64,000 nt of DNA from an uncultured Lachnoclostridium sp. (GCA_944381625.1 CALWLW010000019.1:1-64000); one strand, 5' to 3'; shown: positions 26,216 through 35,613, numbered from the stretch's first letter. The notes: generated by a model from the sequence alone, not told the origin. Translations and numbers: made by a program.

Positions 26216-27214
26216 TTATTTTCCGTTTTTTCTCCTTTCCGAAACTACGTTAATAATCATTACCAGTATAAGTACCGCTCCCCATATGAGATTCTTGTAA
26301 TAATCCGATATATTCTGGAACAGAGCAAATCCGGAGGAAAGCATTTGCAGAATAATGACCGCCAGCACCATTCCGCTGACTTTTCCTTTTCCGCCGTTAG
26401 GATTTACCCCGGCAAGTACACAGATCAGTATGGAGGGCGTCAGATAGGATTTCCCAAAGTCTGATCTTGCCGAATTAAAATGCCCGCACATCAAGATTCC
26501 GGATACGGATGCCAGCATCCCGCTGATGATATACGTCATGGTCAGCACTTTCTTGTTATCCACCCCGGAGTACTTCGACGCGTCCTTATTCGAACCAATC
26601 ATATAAATCTTGAATCCGAACGCGGTCTTATTCAATATAAACGCAACCCCGCCGGCGCAGATGGCAAACAGCAGCGTGGGAACCGGCAAAATACCGAAAA
26701 TACGGTAATTGACAGCGAGATTCAGGATCTCCGGAAGTTCTTTTATCGAAGAACCTTTTGTAATTCCGACTGCCAGCCCAAGAATAATATCCGAAGCTCC
26801 CAGGGTGGCTACCATTGCCGGAATCCCAATTCTGGCAATTAAAGTTCCGGTAAATGCCCCGCATATTCCTCCCATAATCATGCCCGACAATAATATGACC
26901 AGAAGAACGCATAACTGAACCGGAAGGGAAGCATCCGCAGGCATCATCGCTTTCAGCAGAAGACAGCTCAGAATCCCTGTCAAATCCGCTACCGCCACTA
27001 CAGTCAGGTCAATTCCTCCGCTGATCATCGCCAACATCATCCCCAAAGACATGACGCCCATTTCCGGGAACAAATACGCCACCAGCTGCATCTGGTTCAC
27101 GCTCAGGAAAGAACCTCCCGTGGCGATCGCAAGACCGGCCAGAGTAATCAGCAGCATCAGTAAAAGCCTTGCATTATTGCTCTCTTTATTCAAATATTTT
27201 CCTATACTATTCAT
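26216..27214 (-). CDS. Sugar ABC transporter permease (RbsC family), second
   Basis: Inner membrane subunit of 332 residues with about nine hydrophobic segments and the RbsC/BPD_transp_2 features GGIDLTVVAVADLTG and a glycine-rich AGVNPNGGKG loop. It is last in the operon led by the DeoR gene at 35539 and overlaps the previous permease by 8 bp. Two different permeases imply a heterodimeric channel. Confidence 0.88.
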   Translation of the reverse strand: MNSIGKYLNKESNNARLLLMLLITLAGLAIATGGSFLSVNQMQLVAYLFPEMGVMSLGMMLAMISGGIDLTVVAVADLTGILSCLLLKAMMPADASLPVQLCVLLVILLSGMIMGGICGAFTGTLIARIGIPAMVATLGASDIILGLAVGITKGSSIKELPEILNLAVNYRIFGILPVPTLLFAICAGGVAFILNKTAFGFKIYMIGSNKDASKYSGVDNKKVLTMTYIISGMLASVSGILMCGHFNSARSDFGKSYLTPSILICVLAGVNPNGGKGKVSGMVLAVIILQMLSSGFALFQNISDYYKNLIWGAVLILVMIINVVSERRKNGK

Positions 27215-28247
27215 GAGCTGCCTCCTCTCCGTCCGCAGCTTTTAAGATATTGGACGTTACCTTTCTTTCAGCTGAAACCATCTTATATGCAGACACACAA
27301 ACTCCGAGAATGATCAAAACTCCCGTCATCAGTTTGCTCCATTCTGTGGGGATTCCCAAAAGAATCAGGTTGTTTGATATCAGCTTCATCAAAAGGACTC
27401 CGAGGAATGTTCCGAAAACGCTCCCGCTGCCGCCTGCGATATTAGCTCCGCCCAAAACTACCGCCGCTATGATCGTCATTTCATAGCCGTCAAAGAAATT
27501 GATCTGGCACATTCCAGATAAGGTAACCTGCGTCAATCCTGTCACACCGCCCACAAGACCACAGAAAGCGAAAACAAACACCGTAATTGCCTTCACATTA
27601 AACCCGACTCTCTCTGCTGCTACCGGATCGCCTCCTACTGCATATATGCCTCTTCCCAGCATCGTATACCGCATAATAAATCCCACGATCAGCAGTGTCG
27701 CTATTAAAAGGAATATACTTATATGCATGGAGCTTCCCAGATTTGTCGCCGCGCTTCTGACCGAAAACAGATTTGTGTTCGCCATATCTGCAAGGGGCGC
27801 CGGAAGGACAGAGATAACACTGCTTTTGAGGACTCCCTGTGTAAAGCCAAGGTAGATGGTGCAAGTGCCCAGAGTAATAATCAGCGTAGGAAGTTTTAAC
27901 CATGCCGCCAGAACTCCATTTACCGCCCCCAGCAAAGCCCCGATCACAGCAGCCAGTATAAATCCCAGAATTACAGGCCCTTGATAATCCATGATCTGAA
28001 ACAACTTTGTAATGGAGAACATGCAAAGCATAGCGGTATAAGGAAACGACACGTCTATATTCCCCGAAGCAATCACCATAAAAAGTCCTGACGCCATCAT
28101 CCCTGGAACAATCAAACTCCTGGCCAGATCCACCAGGTTGTTGGCCGTAAAAAACTGTCCGCTCTTCGCATGAATTAACAGTGATAAGACCACAATAATT
28201 AAAGCCACATAAAATTCATTTCTCTTCAACAGTCTTTTTACCTTCAT
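27207..28247 (-). CDS. Sugar ABC transporter permease (RbsC family), first
   Basis: Membrane subunit of 346 residues. The motif ASGNIDVSFPYTAML and the loop LGGANIAGGSGSVFGTFLG are typical of RbsC-type permeases. ATG 28247 overlaps the ATPase stop (ATGA), so translation is coupled. It pairs with the second permease downstream. Confidence 0.88.
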   Translation of the reverse strand: MKVKRLLKRNEFYVALIIVVLSLLIHAKSGQFFTANNLVDLARSLIVPGMMASGLFMVIASGNIDVSFPYTAMLCMFSITKLFQIMDYQGPVILGFILAAVIGALLGAVNGVLAAWLKLPTLIITLGTCTIYLGFTQGVLKSSVISVLPAPLADMANTNLFSVRSAATNLGSSMHISIFLLIATLLIVGFIMRYTMLGRGIYAVGGDPVAAERVGFNVKAITVFVFAFCGLVGGVTGLTQVTLSGMCQINFFDGYEMTIIAAVVLGGANIAGGSGSVFGTFLGVLLMKLISNNLILLGIPTEWSKLMTGVLIILGVCVSAYKMVSAERKVTSNILKAADGEEAAHE

Positions 28248-29758
28248 ACTGCCTCCGCCCCTTCTCCCTCTGTGATCAGAACCTGGAGTCTCGAGCTGTC
28301 CAGATCTGTATTCTTATATTCTCCCGTAATACGGCCGCTCTTGATAATCAGAATTCGGTTGCAGTTCATCAAAATCTCATTGATATCATCAGAAATCAAT
28401 AAAATAGCCATGGTTTTTTCTTCTGCAAGCTTCCTCAGATAATTGTGGATATCATATTTTGCCCCAATGTCCACTCCAACCGTAGGGCCGTTCAGGATCA
28501 ATACTTTTGGACTGGTCTCCAGCCATTTCCCCAGCACCACCTTCTGCTGATTGCCGCCCGAAAGCGTCTGGATTCCATCCTTCAGTTCATGCAGTTTAAT
28601 CCCAAGGCTTTTAACCCAATACTTTGAATCTTCGTTTCCTCTTTGGAAATCTACAGTTCCTTTTTTCTTCCTGAGCCTGTCAATATTGGATATAATCATA
28701 TTGTTTTCAATGGACTGCGTCAGGAAGAGACCTTCCGTCAATCGGTCTTCCGGCACATATGCCACCTTCAATTTGAGCGCGTCCATGGGCGATTTGATTT
28801 TTACTTCCTTTTCCTCAATAAATATCCTGCCTGAGTCCGCAGTGTACATTCCAAATAATGTTTTTGCCAGTTCCGTTCTTCCCGACCCTAAAAGTCCAGT
28901 GATCCCCAGGATTTCTCCAGGATGTATCTCAAAGCTGATATTTTCAAATCCATTTTTCAGGCAGAGATTCTCGACACGGAACAATGACGAGCTGACATCC
29001 GCATGATCCGCCGTAAAATATTCTTCTTCAATGTTTCTGCCCGTCATATAAAATACAAACTGCTCGTTGGTAATATTTTTCGCTTCTTTAGAAACAATCA
29101 GACGGCCGTTCCTGAAAACAGTAAACTGATCCGCAATCTCAAATACTTCATCCAGCTTATGGCTGACAAAAAGTATGGAGATCCCTTCTTTTTGGAGCTG
29201 ACGGATAACCTTAAACAGTTTATCAACTTCCCTCCTTGTAAGAGCTGACGTGGGTTCGTCCATGATAATCAGCCTTGAATTATACAAAATGGACCTGGCA
29301 ATCGCTATCAGCTGCTTGTCTGCAATGGATAAGCTGCCGACGGATTCATGTAATGGAATATCAATCCCTATATGGGCCAGCGCCTGCTTTGCAATTGTTT
29401 CTACATTTTTCCAGTTTACCAGCTTTCTTCTGTTATAGAGCTCATAGTTCATGGCTATATTCTCGGCCACAGTCAGGTTGGGAAAGATCGACATATCCTG
29501 ATAGATCACCTGAATGCCCAGCTGAATGGACTGTTTTATGTCCAACGAACTATATTCTTGTCCGTCAAAACAGATCGTTCCGCCATCCGGCTTATAGAAA
29601 CCGGAAATAATTTTAATTAAAGTCGATTTCCCGCACCCGTTTTCGCCAACCAGACAATGGATCTCTCCTTTCCTTATTGTCAGTCCGACTTTATCCAGCG
29701 CCGTCACTCCCCCAAAATGTTTTGAAACCTCTTTTATCTCCAATAATATATCGCTCAT
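28244..29758 (-). CDS. Sugar ABC transporter ATP-binding protein, double NBD (RbsA-like)
   Basis: Cytoplasmic ATPase of an RbsABC-type importer; 504 residues with two nucleotide-binding domains. The first has Walker A GENGCGKST and Walker B IMDEPTSA. The second has LLGSGRTE and signature LSGGNQQ, but its Walker B reads LILNGPTVGVD, lacking the usual DE pair, so ATP hydrolysis at that site is probably lost. ATG 29758 follows GAAGG; the frame opens further upstream to 29827 but overlaps a hairpin. Confidence 0.9.
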   Translation of the reverse strand: MSDILLEIKEVSKHFGGVTALDKVGLTIRKGEIHCLVGENGCGKSTLIKIISGFYKPDGGTICFDGQEYSSLDIKQSIQLGIQVIYQDMSIFPNLTVAENIAMNYELYNRRKLVNWKNVETIAKQALAHIGIDIPLHESVGSLSIADKQLIAIARSILYNSRLIIMDEPTSALTRREVDKLFKVIRQLQKEGISILFVSHKLDEVFEIADQFTVFRNGRLIVSKEAKNITNEQFVFYMTGRNIEEEYFTADHADVSSSLFRVENLCLKNGFENISFEIHPGEILGITGLLGSGRTELAKTLFGMYTADSGRIFIEEKEVKIKSPMDALKLKVAYVPEDRLTEGLFLTQSIENNMIISNIDRLRKKKGTVDFQRGNEDSKYWVKSLGIKLHELKDGIQTLSGGNQQKVVLGKWLETSPKVLILNGPTVGVDIGAKYDIHNYLRKLAEEKTMAILLISDDINEILMNCNRILIIKSGRITGEYKNTDLDSSRLQVLITEGEGAEAV

Positions 29759-29787
29759 CTTACCTTCGCCTTCATTATAAAGTAAAT

Positions 29788-29813
29788 CCGCGCATCCTAA
29801 AAAGGATGCGCGG
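29788..29813 (-). promoter_or_regulatory. Intercistronic hairpin between binding-protein and ATPase genes
   Basis: A perfect 11-bp stem CCGCGCATCCT/AGGATGCGCGG with a 4-nt loop. No T run follows, so it is probably an mRNA-stabilising or partial-attenuation element that keeps binding-protein mRNA in excess, as in many ABC operons. Confidence 0.7.
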
Positions 29814-29836
29814 GCATAAATGTTCAAACAACCTTT

Positions 29837-30892
29837 TTAAAATGCATAGTCCGCCATGTTTTCTTTGTCAATCACCAAAATTGCATTTCCGCTGATGTTT
29901 GTGCCGTCCACCGTCACACTATTGTAGCCTTCAATTCCCAGATCCAGTCCTGTCTGAATCTGATCTTCATTTCCTTCCAGGATCATAACCGCCAGCTGAC
30001 ACATGGCTTTTCCTGACAAGGCAGGATCCCAGCAGAGAACGCATGGATTCGACCCTGATTCCAGATACGGCTGTGATACCGAAGGAACACCTGTACCAAC
30101 CGCATGTATCTGTCCTGTCATTCCCAATTCGTCAATCGCTTTCGCTGCTCCTGGCGGGTCATAGCTGGAAGCCCCTAAGAAGCCTTTGATGTCCGGGTAT
30201 TTTTTAATAATTTCCTTTGCTTTATTGTATGCCATGTCCATGTTGTCTTCGCATTCGATTCTTTCCTCCGGGATCAACTCCATATTGGGATAAGCCTCTT
30301 TTTGATGAGCCACTGCCGCATCCATCCACTGGTTATGGGAAGTGGAAGACAGGAACGCAACCATTGTCACATACTTTCCTTCTTCTCCCATAGCTTCTGC
30401 AAGTTCATCCATCATGGCTTCCCCGTACTCCTGGTTGTTGAATGCTTCCAGATCGTAATCGCACTCCTCAAATCCTTCCGCTTCATGGGTGATAACAACA
30501 ATTCCCTTTTCTCTGGCTTTGGCGAGTACCGGCTTACATGCCTCAGGGTCGATCGGAACCACACACAGTGCGTCGATGTCCTGCTCTATCAGGTTTTCCA
30601 ATACCTGGATCTGTTCTGCCGAATCCGTTTTGGACGGGCCCTTCACATAACAGTTATACCCTGTCTCTTCTGCATATGCTTCAACCCCCTCCTGATGGCG
30701 CAGGCACCACGGATCAGACATATCTTTTACAACCGTCGCGATTGTATAAGATTCCCCTCCGTCTGCCGTATCAGTGCTCTCTGTTTCGCTTGTCGTCCCC
30801 GTACTGGCCGGCGTCTCCTGTCCGCCGCACCCGACAGTCATCGCCGCAATCAGCAGCACACATAACACCATTGACATCAGCTTCTTTTTCAT
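29837..30892 (-). CDS. Sugar ABC transporter substrate-binding lipoprotein (RbsB type)
   Basis: Extracellular binding protein of 351 residues. A signal peptide ends in a lipobox VGC (Cys about 22), followed by a Thr/Ser-rich linker and a periplasmic-binding-protein type 1 fold (IEQDIDALCVVPIDPEAC, GFLGASSYDPPGAAKA). It lies 26 nt after the kinase gene in the same operon. Ligand unknown; pentoses or related sugars fit the family. Confidence 0.88.
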   Translation of the reverse strand: MKKKLMSMVLCVLLIAAMTVGCGGQETPASTGTTSETESTDTADGGESYTIATVVKDMSDPWCLRHQEGVEAYAEETGYNCYVKGPSKTDSAEQIQVLENLIEQDIDALCVVPIDPEACKPVLAKAREKGIVVITHEAEGFEECDYDLEAFNNQEYGEAMMDELAEAMGEEGKYVTMVAFLSSTSHNQWMDAAVAHQKEAYPNMELIPEERIECEDNMDMAYNKAKEIIKKYPDIKGFLGASSYDPPGAAKAIDELGMTGQIHAVGTGVPSVSQPYLESGSNPCVLCWDPALSGKAMCQLAVMILEGNEDQIQTGLDLGIEGYNSVTVDGTNISGNAILVIDKENMADYAF

Positions 30893-30918
30893 ATGTTACC
30901 TCCTTTGATAATATAATT

Positions 30919-32598
30919 TTACTCATGATGCTTTGTCTCCGTCCGAAGTTCTTTTAAGCCTTTCATAAAAGTGTTTTTGGTTCCAAAGGCATCATGTAGC
31001 ATTTCATAATAAGCATAGATTTTATCGTACCGTCTTCCGTTTTCCATATCCGGACTGTAGACCACGGCGTCTTTAGGAACCAGCCTTTCTGACGCTTCAT
31101 GAAAATCTTTGCATCCCCATTTTTTATCTGTTTTTCCAAGAGCGACCGCCGCACAGACTGCCGCTCCCCTTGCGGGCACATTATCCAGCTGCGGTACAAT
31201 GACCTCTCTGTGGAAAACATCCGCGCACATCTGCATAATCCAGGGACTTTTTCGGGCAATGCCTCCCACCGCATAAAGATCGTTTATATGGACGCCGTTA
31301 TTCTCATAATTTTCAATGATTTTTCTGGAACCAAATATGTTTGCTTCCACAAGCGCCCGGTAAATCTCTTCCGGTCGGGTTTCCAGAGTCAGACCGACGA
31401 TCAATCCCGATAAATTATAATCTGACAAAACGCTTCTGTTCCCATTCAGCCAGTCCAGAGCCACCAGGCCGCTTTCTCCCGGCTTATAGCGCTCTGCCAG
31501 CTCGCCTAAGAACTGCAGCAGGCTTTTGCCCTCTTTTTGAGCTTTCTCCGCATAAGCCGAAGGCACGCAGTTCTGGGCAAACCATGTGAAAATATCTCCT
31601 GTGGCCGGCTGTCCTGATTCGTATCCGTAGAGATCCGGCACCATTCCTCCCGCCGCTATGGAACATACCCCATCGAATGGATGAACATCTTTATACATCA
31701 TCTGATGGCAGGTAGAGGTTCCCATAACCAGCATCATGCTTCCGCTTTTCGTCACTCCCGCGCCGCAGCCGGCTACCGCTCCGTCGCTATGGCCGGCAGC
31801 TACGACAGCCCTGGACGTTATTCCCAACAATTGCGCCATCTGATCTGTGACCGTCCCCACACAGTCACCGACTTTTACGATTTTCCCCGACAGTTTTTTA
31901 TCTGCCGCATCCTCCAGCAGAGGGTTCAATGCTTTCGCGAATGCCGGGTCCGGATATCCTCTGCCTTCTATCCAGAATGCATTTACCCCAAGTACCCCGC
32001 TGTTCCTGCTGTTCTTCCCCGTCAGTGCCATAACAATGTAGTCCACCGCTTCCATAAAAAGGTCGGCTTCCTTATACACTTCCGGATTTTCTTCCGCTAC
32101 CTGAAGCATTTTGGGATACACCCACTCCGACGATACGGAATTTCCAAAATACTCCTTCAGCCAGGCAGTGTTTTTCTTCGCATACGCCTCTATACGCTCT
32201 GCATAAGCCTGCGCGCCATGATGCTTCCAAAGTTTGGGCCATGCATTGGGAATATCTCTGAATCTGTCCAGTTTGCAAAGGGGCGTTCCATCCTTTTTGA
32301 CTGGCAGCAGCGTACAGCTGGTAAAGTCCGTACCAATTCCGGCCACCTCTTCCGGGCTGATATTCCCCTTTTTCAGCATCTCCCGGGATACATGGATCAT
32401 GCTCTCAATCCAGTCGTCCGGATCCTGAAGGAACCATTCGGATTCCAGTTTAATCGGCTTATGATGCATCATGCCCGAAATCACGCCATGTTCATAATCT
32501 CTTTCTGCAGTAGCTGCCATCTGTCCATTTTCCAAATCCAACGCGACACCCCTGCAGGACAAAGTTCCAAAGTCAAATCCCAACACATATCTGCTCAT
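30919..32598 (-). CDS. FGGY-family sugar kinase (ribulokinase-like)
   Basis: Phosphorylates a sugar or ketose; 559 residues. The start VLGFDFGTLSCRGVALD and the length match the AraB/ribulokinase branch, with C-terminal AVGGIARKSPWIMQM and PARGAAVCAAVALG motifs. It overlaps nagB-like by 4 bp and is in the operon with importer, SIS and BtpA-like genes, so it probably acts on the imported substrate. L-ribulose is one candidate, but no araA or araD is nearby. Confidence 0.85.
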   Translation of the reverse strand: MSRYVLGFDFGTLSCRGVALDLENGQMAATAERDYEHGVISGMMHHKPIKLESEWFLQDPDDWIESMIHVSREMLKKGNISPEEVAGIGTDFTSCTLLPVKKDGTPLCKLDRFRDIPNAWPKLWKHHGAQAYAERIEAYAKKNTAWLKEYFGNSVSSEWVYPKMLQVAEENPEVYKEADLFMEAVDYIVMALTGKNSRNSGVLGVNAFWIEGRGYPDPAFAKALNPLLEDAADKKLSGKIVKVGDCVGTVTDQMAQLLGITSRAVVAAGHSDGAVAGCGAGVTKSGSMMLVMGTSTCHQMMYKDVHPFDGVCSIAAGGMVPDLYGYESGQPATGDIFTWFAQNCVPSAYAEKAQKEGKSLLQFLGELAERYKPGESGLVALDWLNGNRSVLSDYNLSGLIVGLTLETRPEEIYRALVEANIFGSRKIIENYENNGVHINDLYAVGGIARKSPWIMQMCADVFHREVIVPQLDNVPARGAAVCAAVALGKTDKKWGCKDFHEASERLVPKDAVVYSPDMENGRRYDKIYAYYEMLHDAFGTKNTFMKGLKELRTETKHHE

Positions 32599-33329
32599 AA
32601 TTTCGTACGCCCGTATAAATCTCTGTCTACTACGACCACCGCATCTTTACATCCCTTTAAAATACTGCAGGGAAACATGGGATCTATCGTATCGTCCATA
32701 AACAGTCTTTCTATCGCTCCCGCTTTCGCTTCGCCCGTGGCAATCAAGACCACTTTTCTCGCTTTCAGGATTGCGGACATTCCCATCGTTATGGCACTGC
32801 GGGGAACATCTGATTCCTTTTCAAAGAAACGGGCGTTCGCTTTTATCGTCTCCGGTTCTAATTCTGTCAGGTGTGTCTGCGCATGAAAAACCGTATCTGG
32901 TTCATTGAACCCTATGTGTCCGTTATTCCCTATTCCCACCACAAGAATGTCTATCGTATTATCGTCAAGGAATCTATCATAACGGTCAATCTGCTCTGCG
33001 GCTGAACCGGTTCCGTCTATCAGCATAATATTTTCAGCGGGCACGTTCACTTTTGAAAACAGATGCTGATCCATAAAATAACCAAAACTCTGGACATGCT
33101 CCCTTTCCAGGCCTGTATATTCATCTAAATTAATCGTATGCACCTCAGAAAAATCCACTTTTCCTTCCTGATAATCCTGCACCAGATAATGATACATCCC
33201 CACAGGAGAGCTGCCTGTAGGCAGTCCCAGCACCGCATCTTTCTTTTCTGCAATAACCTGCTCAACCATATCCGCCAGAATGCGGCTGCTTTCTTCGTAA
33301 TTTTCCGTTACAACCAGTTTCATTTTCAT
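32595..33329 (-). CDS. Glucosamine-6-phosphate deaminase/isomerase (NagB family)
   Basis: NagB enzymes convert glucosamine-6-phosphate to fructose-6-phosphate and ammonia. The 244-residue protein keeps GLPTGSSPVG (phosphate site), INLDEYTGL (general base Asp) and GIGNNGHIGFNEP with the catalytic His and Glu. Position inside a kinase/SIS/BtpA operon rather than with nagA suggests a related but perhaps different aminosugar substrate. It overlaps both neighbours by 4 bp. Confidence 0.87.
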   Translation of the reverse strand: MKMKLVVTENYEESSRILADMVEQVIAEKKDAVLGLPTGSSPVGMYHYLVQDYQEGKVDFSEVHTINLDEYTGLEREHVQSFGYFMDQHLFSKVNVPAENIMLIDGTGSAAEQIDRYDRFLDDNTIDILVVGIGNNGHIGFNEPDTVFHAQTHLTELEPETIKANARFFEKESDVPRSAITMGMSAILKARKVVLIATGEAKAGAIERLFMDDTIDPMFPCSILKGCKDAVVVVDRDLYGRTKL

Positions 33330-33934
33330 CCTTCTTCCGCCAGCATGGCCCCGACGCCCCCCGCCGGATGAACTAATTTAAAATAATTTTTATCAATGCC
33401 GTTATAAAGCATGCAGCCTATGGAAACAGCATCGAACAGTGCGAATACCGCCGTTACAGAAGTTGTGGACAGGCACTGGTAAGGGCAGGCCTCCGGCCCT
33501 GTATGCAGAATGAGACTAAGATCGCTCTCCTTTACAATGGGCGAGTCGGGATTTTCCGTGACAGCGATGATCTTGCCTCCCCTCGCTTTTGCAACAGGAA
33601 TCAAATTGATCATCTCTGCGCTCTTGCCGCTTTTCGAAATGATGATGATAATATCGTCCGGGCGGATCATCCCATAATCGCCATGGGGCGCGTCTGCCGG
33701 GTTTAAAAACTGAGAAGCCCTGTCGACACAGTTAAATACCTGTGATACCTTTTTGGCGCAGGCGCCGGACGTTCCGCACCCGGTTGTGATAATTCTGCCT
33801 TTGCATTCCGCAATCATCCTCACTGCTTTCACATAACATTCCCTGTCCACCGTATTCGCCAGTTCAGCCACCGCATGGGCTTCATTTGCGAAGGTACTCA
33901 ACGCGCTCTCATATATCTTTTCGTCGGATATCAT
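33326..33934 (-). CDS. SIS-domain phosphosugar isomerase
   Basis: Single SIS domain of 202 residues. The phosphosugar-binding segments TTGCGTSGACAKK and IIIISKSGKSAEMINL are clear, as in KdsD, GmhA or 6-phospho-3-hexuloisomerases. No CBS domains are present, unlike KdsD. Likely an aldose-ketose isomerase or C-N bond cleaving enzyme acting with the NagB-like protein. It follows the BtpA-like gene with no gap. Confidence 0.85.
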   Translation of the reverse strand: MISDEKIYESALSTFANEAHAVAELANTVDRECYVKAVRMIAECKGRIITTGCGTSGACAKKVSQVFNCVDRASQFLNPADAPHGDYGMIRPDDIIIIISKSGKSAEMINLIPVAKARGGKIIAVTENPDSPIVKESDLSLILHTGPEACPYQCLSTTSVTAVFALFDAVSIGCMLYNGIDKNYFKLVHPAGGVGAMLAEEG

Positions 33935-34747
33935 CTAATTACCCCCTCTGAAATTCTTCACAACATCCATAAATTCTTTTACGCGCCTGCAGTCCACCTG
34001 GTTTTCAAATTTTCCATCATATTTGAAAGTGGTCGCCACGACTGCTCCATCCGCTATCTTTAACAAGTCCTCTATTGTTTCTTTTTTGCATCCGGTATTG
34101 GCCAGAACCACCGTCTCCGGAACGGTTTCTTTTACCTCTTTTAACAGAGACATGTCTGTGGGCGACCCTGCCGTCAATCCGGACACACACAAAGCGTCCG
34201 GCCTGCAGTTAAACACCGTCGATTTCGCCACCTCTTTAATCTCTCTGTCTGCCAGATACTTGGCTGCTTCCGGTACAATGTTGAACAAGAGCTTTACATC
34301 TTCAGCTCCAATCTCATGCTGGTGCCGCACCACTTCTCCGCAGTTTGTATTCCACAGGCCAAAATCACTGGCATATACGCCTGTAAAAATTTCCCTGATG
34401 AATTTCGCTCCTACCGCAACAGCCAGATCCAGAGAAGCTTTCGGATCCCATAGCACATTGACTCCATAGGGGACAGATATGTAAGGCTTCAGTTCTCCGA
34501 TCACTCTTGCCATGGCCGCCACCGTTTCGGTTCTGACTGAGGTAAGGTACGGAAGACTGTATTCATTGCTGAACATAATCGCATCCACGCCGCCTTCCTG
34601 GAGCGCTTCCAGATCCTCTTTCGCCTTTTCGACGATCCACTCCATCCCTTTCCCCTTCTCATATCCCGGGTCTCCCGGCATTGCCTGCATGTGGAGCATG
34701 GATATGATAGGTTTTTCCTTTCCAATTACTTCTTTTAACCAGCTCAT
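33935..34747 (-). CDS. BtpA/SgcQ-family TIM-barrel protein
   Basis: The 270-residue protein matches the BtpA family: start PIISMLHMQAMPGDPGY, then GGVDAIMFSNEYSLPYL, GAKFIREIFTGVYASDFGLW and ALCVSGLTAGSPTD. BtpA was named for photosystem I stability in cyanobacteria, while E. coli SgcQ is in a sugar-specific operon; the reaction is not established. In this context it is probably a phosphosugar-processing enzyme. It lies 12 nt after the DeoR gene. Confidence 0.83.
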   Translation of the reverse strand: MSWLKEVIGKEKPIISMLHMQAMPGDPGYEKGKGMEWIVEKAKEDLEALQEGGVDAIMFSNEYSLPYLTSVRTETVAAMARVIGELKPYISVPYGVNVLWDPKASLDLAVAVGAKFIREIFTGVYASDFGLWNTNCGEVVRHQHEIGAEDVKLLFNIVPEAAKYLADREIKEVAKSTVFNCRPDALCVSGLTAGSPTDMSLLKEVKETVPETVVLANTGCKKETIEDLLKIADGAVVATTFKYDGKFENQVDCRRVKEFMDVVKNFRGGN

Positions 34748-34759
34748 TTTGTCTCCTTT

Positions 34760-35539
34760 CTATGCTGTAATTAAATTTACTGATTTGTTCCGCAGAATTT
34801 CTTTTGTTTCCTCGTCAATCCCGTCATCCGTAATAACCGTTTCGAATTCCTCAATATCACATACTTTCGTCAGCGCCTTAGTCTGAAATTTGGTATGATC
34901 GCTCAGGAGTATCCTGTGTTTCCCACAAGCTATGGCGCTTCTCTTAATTCCTATTTCTACAAAGTTGCTGTTAAATACGCCATAATTGGGATTGATGGCA
35001 TCTGCCCCCAGAAACGCCATGTCAAGGCTGAGTCTGTTTACCAGCTCTTCCGCAATCTGCCCGATTAAAACGCTGTATCCGTCCCTCCGAATCCCCCCTG
35101 TCACAATTAACGTGGAAGATTTGTCCAGCTTTATGCTGTATGCAATATCCAGATTATGCGTGACGACGGTCAGATTCTGAAACCCCTGAAGCATTCGGGC
35201 CAGCAAAAGAGTCGTCGTTCCAGAATCCAGAAAGATGCTGCATCCATTTTTTATCAGCCCTGCAGCTTTTTGTGCTATCCTTGTCTTTTCAGGAATCATA
35301 ATCTTCATTTTTTCATCATGTTCCCTCTCAAATCCGGTTCCTCTTTCTAAAACCGCGCCCCCATAGGTACGTTCCAGAAAACCCATACCGGACAGTTCAT
35401 CCAAATCGCGTCTCGCCGTCGCCTCTGATACTTTACAAAGATCCGCCGCTTCCTTAATCGTTATGCTGCGTCTTATATTTAAATATTCCATTATATTTTG
35501 CTGACGTTTTGCCGGCATGGAATTTGCCATCTGACCCAT
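34760..35539 (-). CDS. DeoR-family transcriptional regulator (operon leader)
   Basis: The 259-residue repressor has an N-terminal HTH (RQQNIMEYLNIRRSITIKEA, then SEATARRDLDEL) and a C-terminal DeoRC phosphosugar-sensing domain with LDSGTTTLLLARML. It is the first gene of the operon reaching to 26216. Direct repeats of TTGCAA overlap its promoter, suggesting autoregulation. Strongly similar to the DeoR protein encoded at 35793-36572. Confidence 0.92.
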   Translation of the reverse strand: MGQMANSMPAKRQQNIMEYLNIRRSITIKEAADLCKVSEATARRDLDELSGMGFLERTYGGAVLERGTGFEREHDEKMKIMIPEKTRIAQKAAGLIKNGCSIFLDSGTTTLLLARMLQGFQNLTVVTHNLDIAYSIKLDKSSTLIVTGGIRRDGYSVLIGQIAEELVNRLSLDMAFLGADAINPNYGVFNSNFVEIGIKRSAIACGKHRILLSDHTKFQTKALTKVCDIEEFETVITDDGIDEETKEILRNKSVNLITA

Positions 35540-35562
35540 GACTCTCTCCTTCCTTTAAAAGG

Positions 35563-35613
35563 ATCATATCATATGTTGCAATATTTTGCAAGTTTTATTG
35601 TGATTTTTTGCAA
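35563..35613 (-). promoter_or_regulatory. Promoter and TTGCAA repeat array of the DeoR-led operon
   Basis: The minus strand has a -35 TTGCAA (35586-35591), a 17-bp spacer and -10 TATGAT (35563-35568). TTGCAA also occurs at 35576-35581 and 35608-35613, 10 and 22 bp away and so roughly on one helix face. These are good candidate DeoR operator half-sites. Confidence 0.68.
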
